Shown here: in pieces, positions 6,236 through 6,867 of the stretch
Layout: each line of letters begins with the position of its first letter
How positions within the stretch are numbered: the first letter of the stretch is position 1
Assembly: GCA_025360665.1 (NCBI GenBank)
Contig: JANYBU010000175.1
Coordinates: forward strand, 1-6,867
DNA from: Nitrospira sp.
Lineage (GTDB): Bacteria > Nitrospirota > Nitrospiria > Nitrospirales > Nitrospiraceae
DNA: 6,867 nucleotides
Reading direction: 5' to 3'
Position numbers and translations under genes: made by a program
Notes under the pieces: model-generated
Database searches by the model: none
The model's input: the letters and a program-made list of their open reading frames with translations, nothing else
What the model was told of the DNA's origin: nothing

Positions 6236-6264
6236 TTGCCGGTCATCAGACCGCGTGTTAAGAT
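6236..6264 (+). promoter_or_regulatory. Promoter of tRNA-Ser
   Basis: TTGCCG (6236-6241) and TAAGAT (6259-6264) are separated by exactly 17 bases, each matching four of six consensus positions. They are followed by a GC-rich discriminator. The expected start, near 6271, lies about 15 bases before the tRNA, which suits a short 5' leader removed by RNase P. Confidence 0.5.
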
Positions 6265-6286
6265 GCCGCCTCGCGAAAATCGGTGC

Positions 6287-6376
<90 letters not shown>

Positions 6377-6391
6377 TGATAAAGCAATGCG

Positions 6392-6475
6392 GAACGATGA
6401 GCGCTGAACGTGGTATGAAAGAACAAGTGTTTCTGTGATTCCTCATTCATATTTCATCGTTCATCTTTCATCGTT
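6392..6475. repeat. Low-complexity GATGAA-type repeat tract between tRNA-Ser and ffs
   Basis: TTTCATCGTT occurs twice with a 14-base period (6452-6461 and 6466-6475), with a related CATTCATA before it. The reverse complement of its core, GAACGATGA, occurs at 6392-6400, so the tract can fold back on itself. It contains no gene. Confidence 0.6.
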
Positions 6476-6483
6476 AGGGAAAA

Positions 6484-6586
6484 GGGGCTGGGCCCTGTGC
6501 AACAGAACCCTGTGAACCCCGCCAGGTCCGGAAGGAAGCAACGGTAAGCGGTCAGTTCTGTGTGCCGCAGGATCACCTGGCCCCGC
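6484..6586 (+). ncRNA. ffs: Signal recognition particle RNA (4.5S type)
   Basis: About 103 bases. It forms the RNA core of the signal recognition particle, which with Ffh directs nascent membrane and exported proteins to FtsY at the inner membrane. The hallmark domain IV is present: GGTCCGGAAGGAAGCA at 6525-6540, with tetraloop GGAA (6530-6533) closed by TCC/GGA and the Ffh-binding internal loops on both sides. The ends pair (GGGGC at 6484-6488 with GCCCC at 6580-6584) to make the long terminal helix. The short length means there is no Alu domain, as usual in Gram-negative bacteria. It lies just upstream of dnaX on the same strand, an arrangement common in bacteria. The ends are set by the terminal helix and the T-run that follows, and may be off by a few bases. 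Confidence 0.95.
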
Positions 6587-6593
6587 TTTTTCT
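6580..6593 (+). terminator. Terminator of ffs
   Basis: The closing GC-rich strand of the SRP RNA helix (GCCCCGC) is followed at once by five T (6587-6591). The RNA's own terminal helix therefore probably serves as the terminator stem. Confidence 0.55.
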
Positions 6594-6603
6594 CGAAGTG
6601 AGA

Positions 6604-6676
6604 AGTGTTGAGTGCTGAGTTGAACGAAAACTCATTTCTTTTTAACTCAACACTCAGAACTCAATACTCAGAACTC
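6604..6676. repeat. Low-complexity GAGTTCTGAGT-type repeat tract between ffs and dnaX
   Basis: ACTCAGAACTC occurs twice with an 18-base period at the right (ACTCAGAACTCAATACTCAGAACTC). A 10-base inverted repeat, AGTGTTGAGT (6604-6613) with ACTCAACACT (6645-6654), can form a hairpin enclosing an A/T-rich loop. The tract ends about 15 bases before the dnaX start codon, so it must be part of, or border, the dnaX leader. Confidence 0.6.
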
Positions 6677-6690
6677 GGAGCGTAGCGCCG

Positions 6691-6867
6691 TTGGATTACC
6701 AAGTCTCTGCCAGGAAATACCGTCCGGGCACGTTTGATGACGTGATCGGGCAGCCGCATGTCGTCCAGACGCTGGTCAATTCCATCACCACGAAACGAAT
6801 TGCCCAAGCCTATCTCTTTTCCGGAACCCGCGGCGTGGGGAAAACCACGGTCGCACGGATTCTCGCC
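6691..6867 (+). CDS. dnaX: DNA polymerase III subunit tau/gamma, N-terminal part (runs off right edge)
   Basis: Only the first 59 codons are inside the window. The product is the clamp-loader ATPase that loads the beta sliding clamp and holds the replicase together. The opening DYQVSARKYRPGTFDDVIGQ is the standard DnaX N-terminus. The Walker A motif GTRGVGKTT is at residues 45-53, followed by VARILA. The start is the TTG at 6691, because it places the protein in register with the family's usual MSYQVLARKWRP start. A GGAG lies 10 bases upstream, and no ATG or GTG occurs in frame between the stop at 6643-6645 and this point. Whether the gene makes a short gamma form by frameshifting cannot be seen from this part. 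Confidence 0.93.
   Translation, partial: MDYQVSARKYRPGTFDDVIGQPHVVQTLVNSITTKRIAQAYLFSGTRGVGKTTVARILA

Noticed and set aside
6392..6676. Possible CRISPR array in the repeat tracts around ffs
   Set aside because: Units are 10-11 bases with 14-18-base periods and no unique spacers; no cas gene is nearby.

Overview
The window looks like an ordinary chromosomal stretch of a diderm (Gram-negative) bacterium of moderately high GC. It carries an OmpA-family lipoprotein, a predicted outer-membrane beta-barrel and an AsmA-family protein, which only make sense in a two-membrane cell. It also carries a short SRP RNA of the 4.5S type that lacks an Alu domain. The overall look would suit Nitrospirota, but that is an impression and is not proven by the sequence.

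Layout, left to right. (1) Positions 3-557 hold the 3' part of a HEAT-repeat protein on the + strand that enters from outside the window. (2) Positions 629-1124 hold the decayed remains of an ABC-transporter substrate-binding protein of the branched-chain amino acid type. Its conserved C-terminal part can be rebuilt only by moving between two reading frames. (3) Positions 1141-1197 form a strong hairpin with a tandemly duplicated arm between convergent transcription units. (4) On the - strand, 1238-2230 encodes an OmpA-type lipoprotein with a long coiled coil. (5) Positions 2321-2508 carry terminal inverted repeats flanked by TA, like a small non-autonomous transposable element; its right end overlaps the stop codon of mscL. 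(6) On the - strand, a DUF481-type barrel gene (2978-4084) and mscL (2506-2928) lie 49 bp apart and probably form an operon. (7) Positions 4085-4500 contain no convincing gene. (8) An AsmA-family gene (4501-6150, - strand) has a good promoter back-to-back with that of a tRNA-Ser(GGA) gene (6287-6376, + strand). (9) The SRP RNA gene ffs (6484-6586) and the first 59 codons of dnaX (6691 onward, TTG start) complete the window.

Functionally, the middle of the window is an envelope cluster: peptidoglycan-anchored lipoprotein, outer-membrane barrel, osmotic safety valve and AsmA-like envelope protein. The right edge is a housekeeping block of tRNA-Ser, SRP RNA and DNA polymerase III tau/gamma subunit. 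Low-complexity repeats fill the gaps on both sides of ffs.

I found no convincing new multi-gene system. The observations most worth checking are the TA-flanked inverted-repeat element at the mscL stop codon, the frameshifted transporter relic, the duplicated terminator arm and the repeat tracts around ffs.
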